Below are positions 17,670 through 24,610 of a stretch of 44,535 bases of DNA, piece by piece. Position numbers and translations under genes: made by a program. This DNA is from Caldifarciminota bacterium. GTDB taxonomy: Bacteria > SDB-A. Position 1 is the stretch's first letter. Every line of letters starts with the position of its first letter. Under the pieces are notes generated by a model. That model did no database searches, was not told where the DNA came from, and worked only from the letters and a program-made list of their open reading frames with translations. The DNA lies in NCBI GenBank assembly GCA_016929715.1, contig JAFGIG010000094.1, positions 1 to 44,535 on the forward strand, read 5' to 3'.

Positions 17670-17700
17670 AAACGGCGCCTGTTATGTTTCGGCGCCGTTT
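17670..17700 (-). terminator. Hairpin between small ORFs and deaminase gene
   Basis: AAACGGCGCC (17670-17679) and GGCGCCGTTT (17691-17700) form a perfect ten-base stem with an 11-base loop. On the minus strand the stem ends in GTTTATTTTAAAA, giving a moderate T-rich tail. It therefore works best as a minus-strand terminator closing the small-ORF operon, 18 bases after its last stop codon and 31 bases before the deaminase start. It could act as an attenuator for the deaminase. Confidence 0.75.
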
Positions 17701-17717
17701 GGGTCAAGAAAATGATA

Positions 17718-17831
17718 TCAGAAGGTTCTGAAATATGGAAGAGCTTCTTCGAATGCGGATATCCTCGATTCATCGAAAAAGATTACAGATTGTATTTCGA
17801 GATCATTGTTTATGGAAAGCATCTTTTTCAT
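17718..17831 (-). CDS. Small ORF A, 37 residues, unknown
   Basis: This short minus-strand ORF starts with ATG 17831 behind GAGGTGAAAA, a near-ideal ribosome-binding site, and ends 18 bases before a ten-base-pair terminator hairpin. The peptide begins MKKMLSINNDLEIQ and ends FEEALPYFRTF. It has six acidic and four basic residues (net about -2), four Phe and no Cys. There is no signal peptide or membrane helix. It is the second cistron after small ORF B; the stop codon of ORF B touches this ORF's ribosome-binding site. I do not recognise a family. A precursor peptide, a leader peptide or one half of a two-peptide system are possible. Coding status rests on initiation and termination signals, not homology. 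Confidence 0.55.
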   Translation of the reverse strand: MKKMLSINNDLEIQSVIFFDESRISAFEEALPYFRTF

Positions 17832-17839
17832 TTTTCACC

Positions 17840-17959
17840 TCACCATATAAAAAGAGGGTTCCAGGAAAATGAAGGGACTTCTTTTTTAAGCAAACGATGC
17901 GTCAGTTTTTTTCTCAAAGTCTTCTTTTGAATTGTCTTTGCTGTCGATTTCTTTTTCAT
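17840..17959 (-). CDS. Small ORF B, 39 residues, strongly basic, unknown
   Basis: This is the first cistron of the small-ORF operon. ATG 17959 follows GGGAGGTGAAAA and lies about 43 bases after the predicted transcript start of a consensus promoter. Residues 1-26 hold ten Lys and two Arg (net about +11 overall). The last 13, EVPSFSWNPLFIW, are hydrophobic and aromatic with two Trp and two Pro. This leader-like basic part and aromatic tail could suit a membrane-active, nucleic-acid-binding or modified peptide, but no function is established. The 19 bases covering the ribosome-binding site, start codon and codons 2-3 are repeated exactly at small ORF A. Confidence 0.6.
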   Translation of the reverse strand: MKKKSTAKTIQKKTLRKKLTHRLLKKEVPSFSWNPLFIW

Positions 17960-17994
17960 TTTTCACCTCCCTGTTTCAAGCAATATTTAATTAA

Positions 17995-18025
17995 CAAACA
18001 TGCTTAATATATTAAACACTGTTTG
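17995..18025. promoter_or_regulatory. Candidate TetR-family operator over the small-ORF promoter
   Basis: An imperfect dyad spans this segment: the left arm CAAACATGCTTAAT matches the reverse complement of the right arm ATTAAACACTGTTTG apart from one substitution and one inserted base. It covers the -10 and start site of the minus-strand promoter and lies about 85 bases before the divergent TetR gene. That is a usual place for an autoregulated TetR operator. Binding is inferred. Confidence 0.45.
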
Positions 18026-18037
18026 ATGTTTTGTCAA
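18009..18037 (-). promoter_or_regulatory. Consensus promoter for the small-ORF operon
   Basis: On the minus strand the perfect -35 TTGACA (18032-18037) is followed after exactly 17 bases by TAATAT (18009-18014). This is among the best sigma70-type matches in the window. Transcription would begin near 18002 and run through both small ORFs to the hairpin at 17670-17700. Confidence 0.75.
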
Positions 18038-18110
18038 GTATTTTTTTTTCTTTACTTCTATTAATTTTATTTATATTATGAATTAGTATGCATCTTTTTC
18101 GGAAAGAGGA

Positions 18111-18719
18111 ATGAATAAAAGAGAAGTAAGAAAAAAAAGAACTACAGATTATTTTGTCTTGGCGGCTTGTCAAATAATCGAAAATGATGGTTTAAACGCA
18201 TTGAGCGTCAGAAAGGTCGCGGACATAGCAGGATATCATTATGCGACTTTATATTCATATTTTAAAGATGTATATGAATTGAAATTTCTGGCGGCTCTCA
18301 AGTTCATGGACGATATATATGAATATATGCTCAATTTTACAAAAGATATGGAATTTTCGTCCCCTGTTGAACACTATCTCTGGGCTAGAAAGGCAATCGC
18401 TTATTTTGCCTTCGAACACCAAGACGCTTACAGGCTGATAAATTTTACTTATTTCGGCGAAAATACCAAAAATGTGATATCCAAACTAATGCAAACCAAA
18501 GCGGCTGTTTTGGAAAACACTCTTTTTGACAATAGTTCAGAATTTTTGGGCATTTCAAAACAGAGAGCGCAACTTCTGCACACGATTGTCCGTTCGATTT
18601 TTCACAGTTATTTTACAGGATATTCAGAGAAAAGATTTGAAAAGAACAAAGATGACGTAGTCAAAAACTACGGGGCTGAGATAAAGGAGATCTTTGAAAT
18701 ATTCAGATCCGCGTCGTGA
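18111..18719 (+). CDS. TetR-family transcriptional regulator
   Basis: This 202-residue regulator has an N-terminal TetR DNA-binding domain (about 10-60). Residues ALSVRKVADIAGYHYATLYSYFKDVYELK follow the family's helix-turn-helix, where a Tyr-Tyr/Phe pair ends the recognition helix. The C-terminal ligand domain (about 70-202) is helical and not diagnostic. GAGGA nearly touches the ATG. It is divergent from the small-ORF operon across about 150 bases holding a consensus promoter and a dyad, so those ORFs and its own gene are the likely targets. The inducer is unknown. Confidence 0.88.
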   Translation: MNKREVRKKRTTDYFVLAACQIIENDGLNALSVRKVADIAGYHYATLYSYFKDVYELKFLAALKFMDDIYEYMLNFTKDMEFSSPVEHYLWARKAIAYFAFEHQDAYRLINFTYFGENTKNVISKLMQTKAAVLENTLFDNSSEFLGISKQRAQLLHTIVRSIFHSYFTGYSEKRFEKNKDDVVKNYGAEIKEIFEIFRSAS

Positions 18720-18796
18720 AATAAGATTTGCATTAGGCCTGATTAGTGATTAAAATTAGCTTCTGCATATGTAAAAAAGGAAGAAAGGAGAGAAAG

Positions 18797-19555
18797 ATGA
18801 ACAAAAAAACAACCGCGTTTCTGTTTTGCGTGGTCTTTTTTGCGCTGATTGCCGCAGGATGCAGTCAAAAACCCGCAACCCCGGCTGCCGATACTACAGT
18901 TCCAGATACTACTACGGTCGTTGAAGAAGCCTGGGTTAAACTCGACAAAAGCGTGTATGGACCGGACGAAATAATAACAGTCGAATACATGGCACTCGAA
19001 GAGTTCGACGACAATGCGTGGATAGGACTTATTCCCTCTGAAGTTCCTCACGGGGACGAAGAAGAAAACGACGAATATGACCTTCAGTATCATCTTATAG
19101 GTTCCGACCTCTCAGGAGAAATTACTTTTATCGCCCCGACTGAACCCGGACTTTACGATATAAGAATGTTTACCAGCGATTTTGAAGGAGTCGAAGTCAC
19201 ATACCAGACTTTCGAGGTTCTCGAAGAAGGCGTCTATGATTACAGCGCGGTAAGCGCATATATAGATCTCGAAAAAGCTGAGTTCGAACCCGGAGAGGAA
19301 ATTGAAGTAAGTTTCACGGTGTCTGAAAAATTGAGCCCTTCCGCATGGCTGGGTTTAATTCCTTCTGAAATTGAACACGGAGACGAAGAAGAATGTGATA
19401 AATACGACCTCGATTATGAATATCTTGAGGAGAAACTCGAAGGCAGTTTTGTTTTTTACGCTCCTGACGAACCCGGCTCATACGATTTCAGGCTTTTTGA
19501 CAGTGATGACGGCGGAAAGGAAATCACATATACGACATTTACTGTTGCAGAATAA
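18797..19555 (+). CDS. Lipoprotein with two tandem 100-residue domains
   Basis: This 252-residue lipoprotein starts at ATG 18797 behind GGAGAGAAAG; an upstream in-frame ATG at 18746 adds a charged segment before the signal and is unlikely. The lipobox AAGC is followed by a Thr/Pro/Asp linker. Two homologous domains then occur (about 45-147 and 153-252), each a predicted beta-sandwich. Each has GLIPSE-(V/I)-(P/E)-HGDEEE-(N/C)-D-(E/K)-YDL in the middle and an EPG-(L/S)-YD-(I/F)-R-(M/L)-F turn near its end. I do not know a family name. The acidic HGDEEE loop could bind a cation. The 3' end overlaps the convergent helicase gene by 17 bases. Confidence 0.8.
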   Translation: MNKKTTAFLFCVVFFALIAAGCSQKPATPAADTTVPDTTTVVEEAWVKLDKSVYGPDEIITVEYMALEEFDDNAWIGLIPSEVPHGDEEENDEYDLQYHLIGSDLSGEITFIAPTEPGLYDIRMFTSDFEGVEVTYQTFEVLEEGVYDYSAVSAYIDLEKAEFEPGEEIEVSFTVSEKLSPSAWLGLIPSEIEHGDEEECDKYDLDYEYLEEKLEGSFVFYAPDEPGSYDFRLFDSDDGGKEITYTTFTVAE

Positions 19556-20963
19556 CTGAATCCCTGGCCCGTTCTGTCTCTAAAAGGACGGGCCTCTTCA
19601 AGAGAATCTGCATTTTTTTGTAGAATTTTTCTCTTTTGGCATACTGTCTCTCAAAGTAATCAATTTTGTAGTCCCTGAAATCATAGACTGTCTTGTCTCC
19701 TGCGCCGCGAAGGATTCGTCCAATATACTGCATTAGTTTTCCGTCGAAAGAAAGCGGAAAAACGAGAAAGAGACAATCCAAGGACAAAACGTCGGATCCC
19801 TCGCCAAAAAACTGTCCTGTCGTCATAATCAACTGATAGTCGTTTGATGCCATCTTTTCGTTTTTTGTCTTTCTGCTTTTAGCCGAATCGTCGCCGGTTA
19901 TTGATATAGTGTCATATCTTCCTGAAAGATACAGATTAAGGACATCTATATGCTCTTTTCTTTCTGTTATCAGTATTATTTTTTTCTCTTTCTCTATTTC
20001 ATTTTTTATATTATTGATTATAGTTTTATTTCTCGATGTATCAAAAAAAAGAATTTTATTCAGGAGATTTATGTCGCCGGTCATGACATTGAAAGGGACA
20101 TGCAAATCCGTCTCTACGGTTTTTATTATTATTTTTGAAGAGGTGTTTGACGGGCTTGCAGTAGAGTTTTTTGATTCATCGTGAATTACGTCTCCAATAA
20201 AGACAAAAATGGACCTTTCGTCGTTGTTTTTTCTGTAAGGTGTTGCGGTTAGACCGTAAAGATAACATGGGTTTAATTTTGACACGGCATTTCTGAATGT
20301 CTTTGCCGGGACATGATGACATTCATCCACAAAAACGGTTCCGAAAAGGTTTTTCAGTTTTGGAGACCTAATTTTTGAAAGAGACTGAAGGGTTGAGACG
20401 GTTACTTTGTCGCCTACGTCGATTTTTTTTGTCGAAATAGTTCCGATTTCTTTTTTAGGGATTCTCAAAAAATTGATTATCTTTTCTATCCATTGTTCAA
20501 GAATCTGTCTTCTGTGGACGAGAATAAGCGCCGGGAGCGATTTTTCTTTTATTATTTCAAGCGCTATTATGGTTTTCCCTGAACCAGGAGGAGCCACTAT
20601 TATCCCGTTGTCATGTTCTGCCGTCTTCTGAAAAGCCTCTTGCTGTTGCTTGGTGAGGAAAATTTCGGACTGGAAAATTACTCTGGATGGTCTCGATCTC
20701 TTATCGTAGAAATCATAAGAAACTTTTTCTGATTCTAATTTTGTTTGGAGTTCGTGGATAAATCCCCTGGGAAGCAGAACTTTATTTTCGGTAAATCTGT
20801 AAAAAGAAAAATGGCTTTTCAGCCCCCAGAGGCTTTTTCCCATTTTTTTTCTCTGAAAGTATTCTAAATTGGAGAAAGTCAGTCTTTTCTTTATAAAGGA
20901 AGATAAAAAATCTGTCTCGTTGAAATCTTCTATCTGAATTATGTTGGTCAGTGTTATTTTCAC
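19539..20963 (-). CDS. Superfamily 2 helicase, XPB/SSL2-like
   Basis: This 474-residue helicase has an N-terminal region of about 95 residues containing LLPRGFIHEL and YDKRSRPSR, which resembles the segment before the helicase core in archaeal XPB-like proteins. Core motifs are Walker A APPGSGKT (124-131), motif Ia LVHRRQILEQW, DECH (213-216), the TATP motif in YGLTATPYRK, and motif VI QYIGRILRG. The best candidate roles are DNA repair or recombination by strand opening. The gene stands alone. GTG 20963 lies five bases after a TATAAT with no ribosome-binding site, so the mRNA may be leaderless. A lone defence-associated helicase is possible, but no defence genes flank it. Confidence 0.87.
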   Translation of the reverse strand: MKITLTNIIQIEDFNETDFLSSFIKKRLTFSNLEYFQRKKMGKSLWGLKSHFSFYRFTENKVLLPRGFIHELQTKLESEKVSYDFYDKRSRPSRVIFQSEIFLTKQQQEAFQKTAEHDNGIIVAPPGSGKTIIALEIIKEKSLPALILVHRRQILEQWIEKIINFLRIPKKEIGTISTKKIDVGDKVTVSTLQSLSKIRSPKLKNLFGTVFVDECHHVPAKTFRNAVSKLNPCYLYGLTATPYRKNNDERSIFVFIGDVIHDESKNSTASPSNTSSKIIIKTVETDLHVPFNVMTGDINLLNKILFFDTSRNKTIINNIKNEIEKEKKIILITERKEHIDVLNLYLSGRYDTISITGDDSAKSRKTKNEKMASNDYQLIMTTGQFFGEGSDVLSLDCLFLVFPLSFDGKLMQYIGRILRGAGDKTVYDFRDYKIDYFERQYAKREKFYKKMQILLKRPVLLETERARDSVILQQ

Positions 20964-20968
20964 GGATT

Positions 20969-20997
20969 ATTATAAGCGAAAAGAAAACAATATTCAA
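20969..20997 (-). promoter_or_regulatory. Promoter of the helicase gene, apparently leaderless
   Basis: On the minus strand TTGAAT (20992-20997) and a perfect TATAAT (20969-20974) are 17 bases apart. Only five bases (AATCC) separate the -10 from the GTG start. The predicted transcript would start at or next to the start codon. Confidence 0.62.
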
Positions 20998-21012
20998 CAA
21001 TTGACAGACAGG

Positions 21013-21041
21013 TTGATATAAAAGCTTTATGGCAATATACT
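21013..21041 (+). promoter_or_regulatory. Promoter of the hybrid histidine kinase gene
   Basis: TTGATA (21013-21018) and TATACT (21036-21041) are 17 bases apart, predicting a start near 21048. This excludes the ATG at 21029, which would lie upstream of the transcript, and favours the ATG at 21059 behind AAAGAGA. Confidence 0.6.
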
Positions 21042-21058
21042 GTAACAAAGAGACTAAA

Positions 21059-24000
21059 ATGTCGGAAAACAATGATTTCTCAAAGAGGGCAGAAGAGCTT
21101 TTTCTTGTTCTTAAAAACCAGACCGGTATTCTACTCTGGAGTCTCGTCAAAAAAGAGGGCGAATATTACTATGAATTTGTCAACGATGGATTCGCGTCTG
21201 TTGAAAATAAAAACAGCAATTATTACGAAAATAGAAAAGTCCGTGATATTCACGAAGCAGACGAGTATATAGCAATTGAAAAAACTCTCATAAAAACAAA
21301 AGAATTAGGTTCATACGAATATAAGAAAAAGCTAAGTAAAAACGGCTCTATCAAGCAATTTCTGATTAAAATCGTCTACAACGCCCCAAAAGAAAACTTC
21401 TATGAACATTGGACGGCTCTGGGCAGCGATATAACCGAGTTAATAGATATACAGACTCGGCTTGAGAAATCCGAGGAAAAGCACAAATTCATTCTCGAAA
21501 GCCTAAAAAATCCGGTTCTCGTCCTCGACGAAACTTTGCGGGTTCTCTTCTGCAACTTGGCTTATGCGGAATTTTCGGGGATAAGAAAAAATGAAATAGA
21601 AGGCCGAATTGCCTCAGAGGTTATTCCGGACTTTTATAATTCAAAAGCCTATAATGCCTGTCTGAGCGTTCTAAAAACCGGATTGTCTGAATCCTGCGAG
21701 GCAACCATTGGAGACAAAAAGGTTTGTTATTCGGTTCACAGGACAAAAGAAGGCGTTATAGCTGTTTTGGAAGATATTACAGAAAGAAAAAGGGCTGAAA
21801 ATAATCTACAGAGAGAGAGGGATGTATATCATTCTCTCATAGAATCGTCCGCTTTGTCGAAGAATGTATTTGATTTTTGCTCTGATTTTCTGAATGAATT
21901 CGTCAAAATTCTCTCCCTCGATAAAGCTTCAGTAAGATTAATAGACGGAGAAAAACTTGAACTTGTTTCGCAAATTGGATTTCCCCCTGAAGAACTTGAT
22001 GAACAGAAAAAATCCAGATTTCTATCGGATAGAAATCATATAACCTCATACGTCGCAATGACAAAAACACCGATTTTCGCCCCTGACACAAAGGAACATG
22101 TTCTCGGAGAGCTATTTTCGGATTCGTTTGTAAAAAAAGGCATTAAATCTCTTTTTTCATGGCCTCTGACGGGAGACGCCGGTGATGTTTTCGGTGTAAT
22201 GCATCTTATAGGAAAGAAAACAAAAGATTTTTCTGAAAGAGACAGAATATTTTTCGAAAATACGGCAAAACTGTTTTCTGCAATCCTCGAAAAAAAATTA
22301 TCTCAGGAAAAACTCACCAAAAGCGAAGAAACACTGAGAAATTTGCAGGAAAACATTCCTCTGGGGCTTTTCAGGACGGATCTTGAAGGAAAAATTGTGT
22401 CGGCGAATTCGTCTTTTGTAAAAATTTTCGGCTACTCTGATTTTAAAGAACTTGAAAAAACACCCGTCTTTACACTATACGCGAATCCCTCTGACAGAGA
22501 AATTCTCATCAAACAGCACATGAAACAGGAAGTTGTCAGGGATTTCGAAATACAGATGAAGAAGAAAAACAAAGATATAATATACTGCATGGTGAACGAG
22601 AAGCACATAAAGGATGCCGACGGCAGTATAGTCTATATCGATGGATCTATAGAAGATATTACTCAAAAAAAAGAAACTCAAACTGCATTGAAGGAAACAC
22701 AGGACAGATACAGGCTTTTGTATGAAAGCGCTGACGATGCGATTTTTATCCTTAAAGACGATATTTTTATTGACTGCAATGAAAAAGCATGTGAGATGTT
22801 CAAACAAGCCAAGAAAAAACTCGTTGGAAATAAACCGTTTGTAGTTTCGCCTCCGTTTCAGGCAGACGGAAGTAATTCTTCGGAAAAAGCGATTCTTAAA
22901 ATTGAAAAAGCCAAAAGAGGAGAACCGCAGCGTTTTGACTGGCTCCACAAAAGAGGAGACGGGACTGTTTTTGACGCAGAGGTGTCATTAAACCCTTTTT
23001 CTATTGGGAAAATAGTTTATCTTCAGGCGATAGTTAGGGATTATACGGAAAAGAACAAAATTATTAAAGCGCTGAGAGATTCCGAAGATAAGTTTAAACA
23101 GTTTCTCGAGATCGTCCCCGATGTTCTTTTCAGACTCGACTTGAAAAACAATAGGTTCGAACTTCTCTCTCCGTATATAGAAGAATTACTCGGATACCCT
23201 CTGCACTTGGCATATTCAGACCCGAAAAATTTTCTCTTTTCAATCCTCCATGAAGATGACAGGAAAAACATTGAAAAAGCGATTTCCGACATATACAGCG
23301 GACCTGAAAAGACCAACTTCCTCGAAATTCCTTTCAGGGCAGTGAAAGCCGACGGAGCATTTTTATGGTTAAATGCGAAAATCAGATTTGAAAGAGAAAG
23401 AGGAGAAATTACACGGGCAAACGGCGTCCTGAGCGATATTACACAGCAGGTCAAGATGGAAAAAGAATTGCTTAAAATCGAAAAGCTCGAGTCGGTGGGA
23501 ATTCTCGCCGGGGGTATAGCACACGATTTCAACAATATACTGACGGGTATACTCGGAAACATATCGCTTTCAAGGGTTTATATAGACAAAAGTTCGGAAT
23601 CATGGGGATTGCTCGAAGAAGCGGAAACCGCCGCGGTAAAAGCAAAAAACCTTACGCGTCAGCTTTTAACTTTTTCAAAAGGAGGGAAGCCTGTAAAGAA
23701 AACGGTTGAGCTAAAAGATTTTCTCAAGGAAACCTGTGTTTTTGCGACAAGAGGTTCGAACTGCGGGTGCGCTTTCAGATTTGATGACGGTTTGATGGCT
23801 GTCGAAATAGATGAAGGACAGATGATACAGGTAATCAACAACGTCATAATCAATGCTGTTCAGGCTATGCCAAACGGCGGATTTATAAAAGTAACAGCTG
23901 TAAATGAGACAGTTGCAGAAAAATTTCCGCTTCCGATTGAAAAAGGGAATTATGTCGTAATTTCCATTGAAGACTCGGGCGCTGGAATGAGCGACGATAC

Positions 24001-24610
24001 CAAGGCGAGGATTTTTGACCCGTTTTTTACAACAAAAGAAAGCGGAAGCGGACTCGGATTGACGACGGCATTCTCGGTCGTAAAAAACCACGGCGGACAC
24101 ATAGAAGCTTTTTCAAAAAAAGAAGAAGGCACAACATTCAGAATATACTTGCCGGCAAGCCGCGAAAAGCCTGTTCCCGCCGGCGAAAAAAGCAAGGCGA
24201 AAAGAGGAAAAGGGAAAATCCTTATAATGGACGACGAAGAAATGGTTTTAAGCATCCTCTCTGAAATGCTCACTTATTTGGGATATGATATCTGCGCGAC
24301 TAAAAACGGGGAGTCCGCGGCTGAAGAATACAAAAAGGCATACTCTGAAAACGCCTCTTTCGACGCAGTAATTATGGACCTTACTGTTCAAGGCGGAGGA
24401 ATGGGCGGCAGGGAAGCCGTCAAAATAATTCTCGAAATTGACAAAAATGCCAAAGTATTCGTTTCAAGCGGTTATTCTGACGACCCTGTGATTTCCGAAT
24501 ACAAAAAATACGGTTTCACCGGGTCTCTTTCCAAACCCTACAGTTTAGAAGAATTGAGCGGTCTTCTCGAATCAGAACTTTCATCTGATCACTGTGAACT
24601 TGATAGTTGA
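21059..24610 (+). CDS. Multi-PAS/GAF hybrid sensor histidine kinase
   Basis: This 1183-residue protein is soluble, with no clear membrane helix. A chain of sensor domains comes first: PAS (about 15-135), PAS (about 140-245), GAF (about 255-415), then three PAS domains (about 425-535, 545-675, 685-805). Several end in the PAC-like phrase D-I-T-x-(R/K/Q). HisKA follows with His822 in GGIAHDFNNILTGILGN, then HATPase with DSGAGM and GSGLGLT. The C-terminal receiver domain has MDDEEM and phosphoacceptor Asp1107 in VIMDLTVQGGGMGG. The HDFNN type usually relays phosphate internally and to a separate partner. No partner regulator is adjacent. The 3' end overlaps the convergent C25-like gene by 30 bases. 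Confidence 0.9.
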   Translation: MSENNDFSKRAEELFLVLKNQTGILLWSLVKKEGEYYYEFVNDGFASVENKNSNYYENRKVRDIHEADEYIAIEKTLIKTKELGSYEYKKKLSKNGSIKQFLIKIVYNAPKENFYEHWTALGSDITELIDIQTRLEKSEEKHKFILESLKNPVLVLDETLRVLFCNLAYAEFSGIRKNEIEGRIASEVIPDFYNSKAYNACLSVLKTGLSESCEATIGDKKVCYSVHRTKEGVIAVLEDITERKRAENNLQRERDVYHSLIESSALSKNVFDFCSDFLNEFVKILSLDKASVRLIDGEKLELVSQIGFPPEELDEQKKSRFLSDRNHITSYVAMTKTPIFAPDTKEHVLGELFSDSFVKKGIKSLFSWPLTGDAGDVFGVMHLIGKKTKDFSERDRIFFENTAKLFSAILEKKLSQEKLTKSEETLRNLQENIPLGLFRTDLEGKIVSANSSFVKIFGYSDFKELEKTPVFTLYANPSDREILIKQHMKQEVVRDFEIQMKKKNKDIIYCMVNEKHIKDADGSIVYIDGSIEDITQKKETQTALKETQDRYRLLYESADDAIFILKDDIFIDCNEKACEMFKQAKKKLVGNKPFVVSPPFQADGSNSSEKAILKIEKAKRGEPQRFDWLHKRGDGTVFDAEVSLNPFSIGKIVYLQAIVRDYTEKNKIIKALRDSEDKFKQFLEIVPDVLFRLDLKNNRFELLSPYIEELLGYPLHLAYSDPKNFLFSILHEDDRKNIEKAISDIYSGPEKTNFLEIPFRAVKADGAFLWLNAKIRFERERGEITRANGVLSDITQQVKMEKELLKIEKLESVGILAGGIAHDFNNILTGILGNISLSRVYIDKSSESWGLLEEAETAAVKAKNLTRQLLTFSKGGKPVKKTVELKDFLKETCVFATRGSNCGCAFRFDDGLMAVEIDEGQMIQVINNVIINAVQAMPNGGFIKVTAVNETVAEKFPLPIEKGNYVVISIEDSGAGMSDDTKARIFDPFFTTKESGSGLGLTTAFSVVKNHGGHIEAFSKKEEGTTFRIYLPASREKPVPAGEKSKAKRGKGKILIMDDEEMVLSILSEMLTYLGYDICATKNGESAAEEYKKAYSENASFDAVIMDLTVQGGGMGGREAVKIILEIDKNAKVFVSSGYSDDPVISEYKKYGFTGSLSKPYSLEELSGLLESELSSDHCELDS

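Noticed and set aside
17712-17930. Plus-strand ORF of 72 codons in the deaminase-TetR gap
   Set aside because: No ribosome-binding site or promoter was seen, and it lies antisense to the two small ORFs that do have both.
17823-17969. CRISPR-like repeat from the duplicated 19-base segment
   Set aside because: There are only two copies, and they are fully explained as duplicated ribosome-binding site and start codon regions.
19539-20963. Helicase as part of a phage-defence system
   Set aside because: No nuclease, methylase or other defence gene flanks it; the XPB-like N-terminus and motifs fit a repair helicase better.
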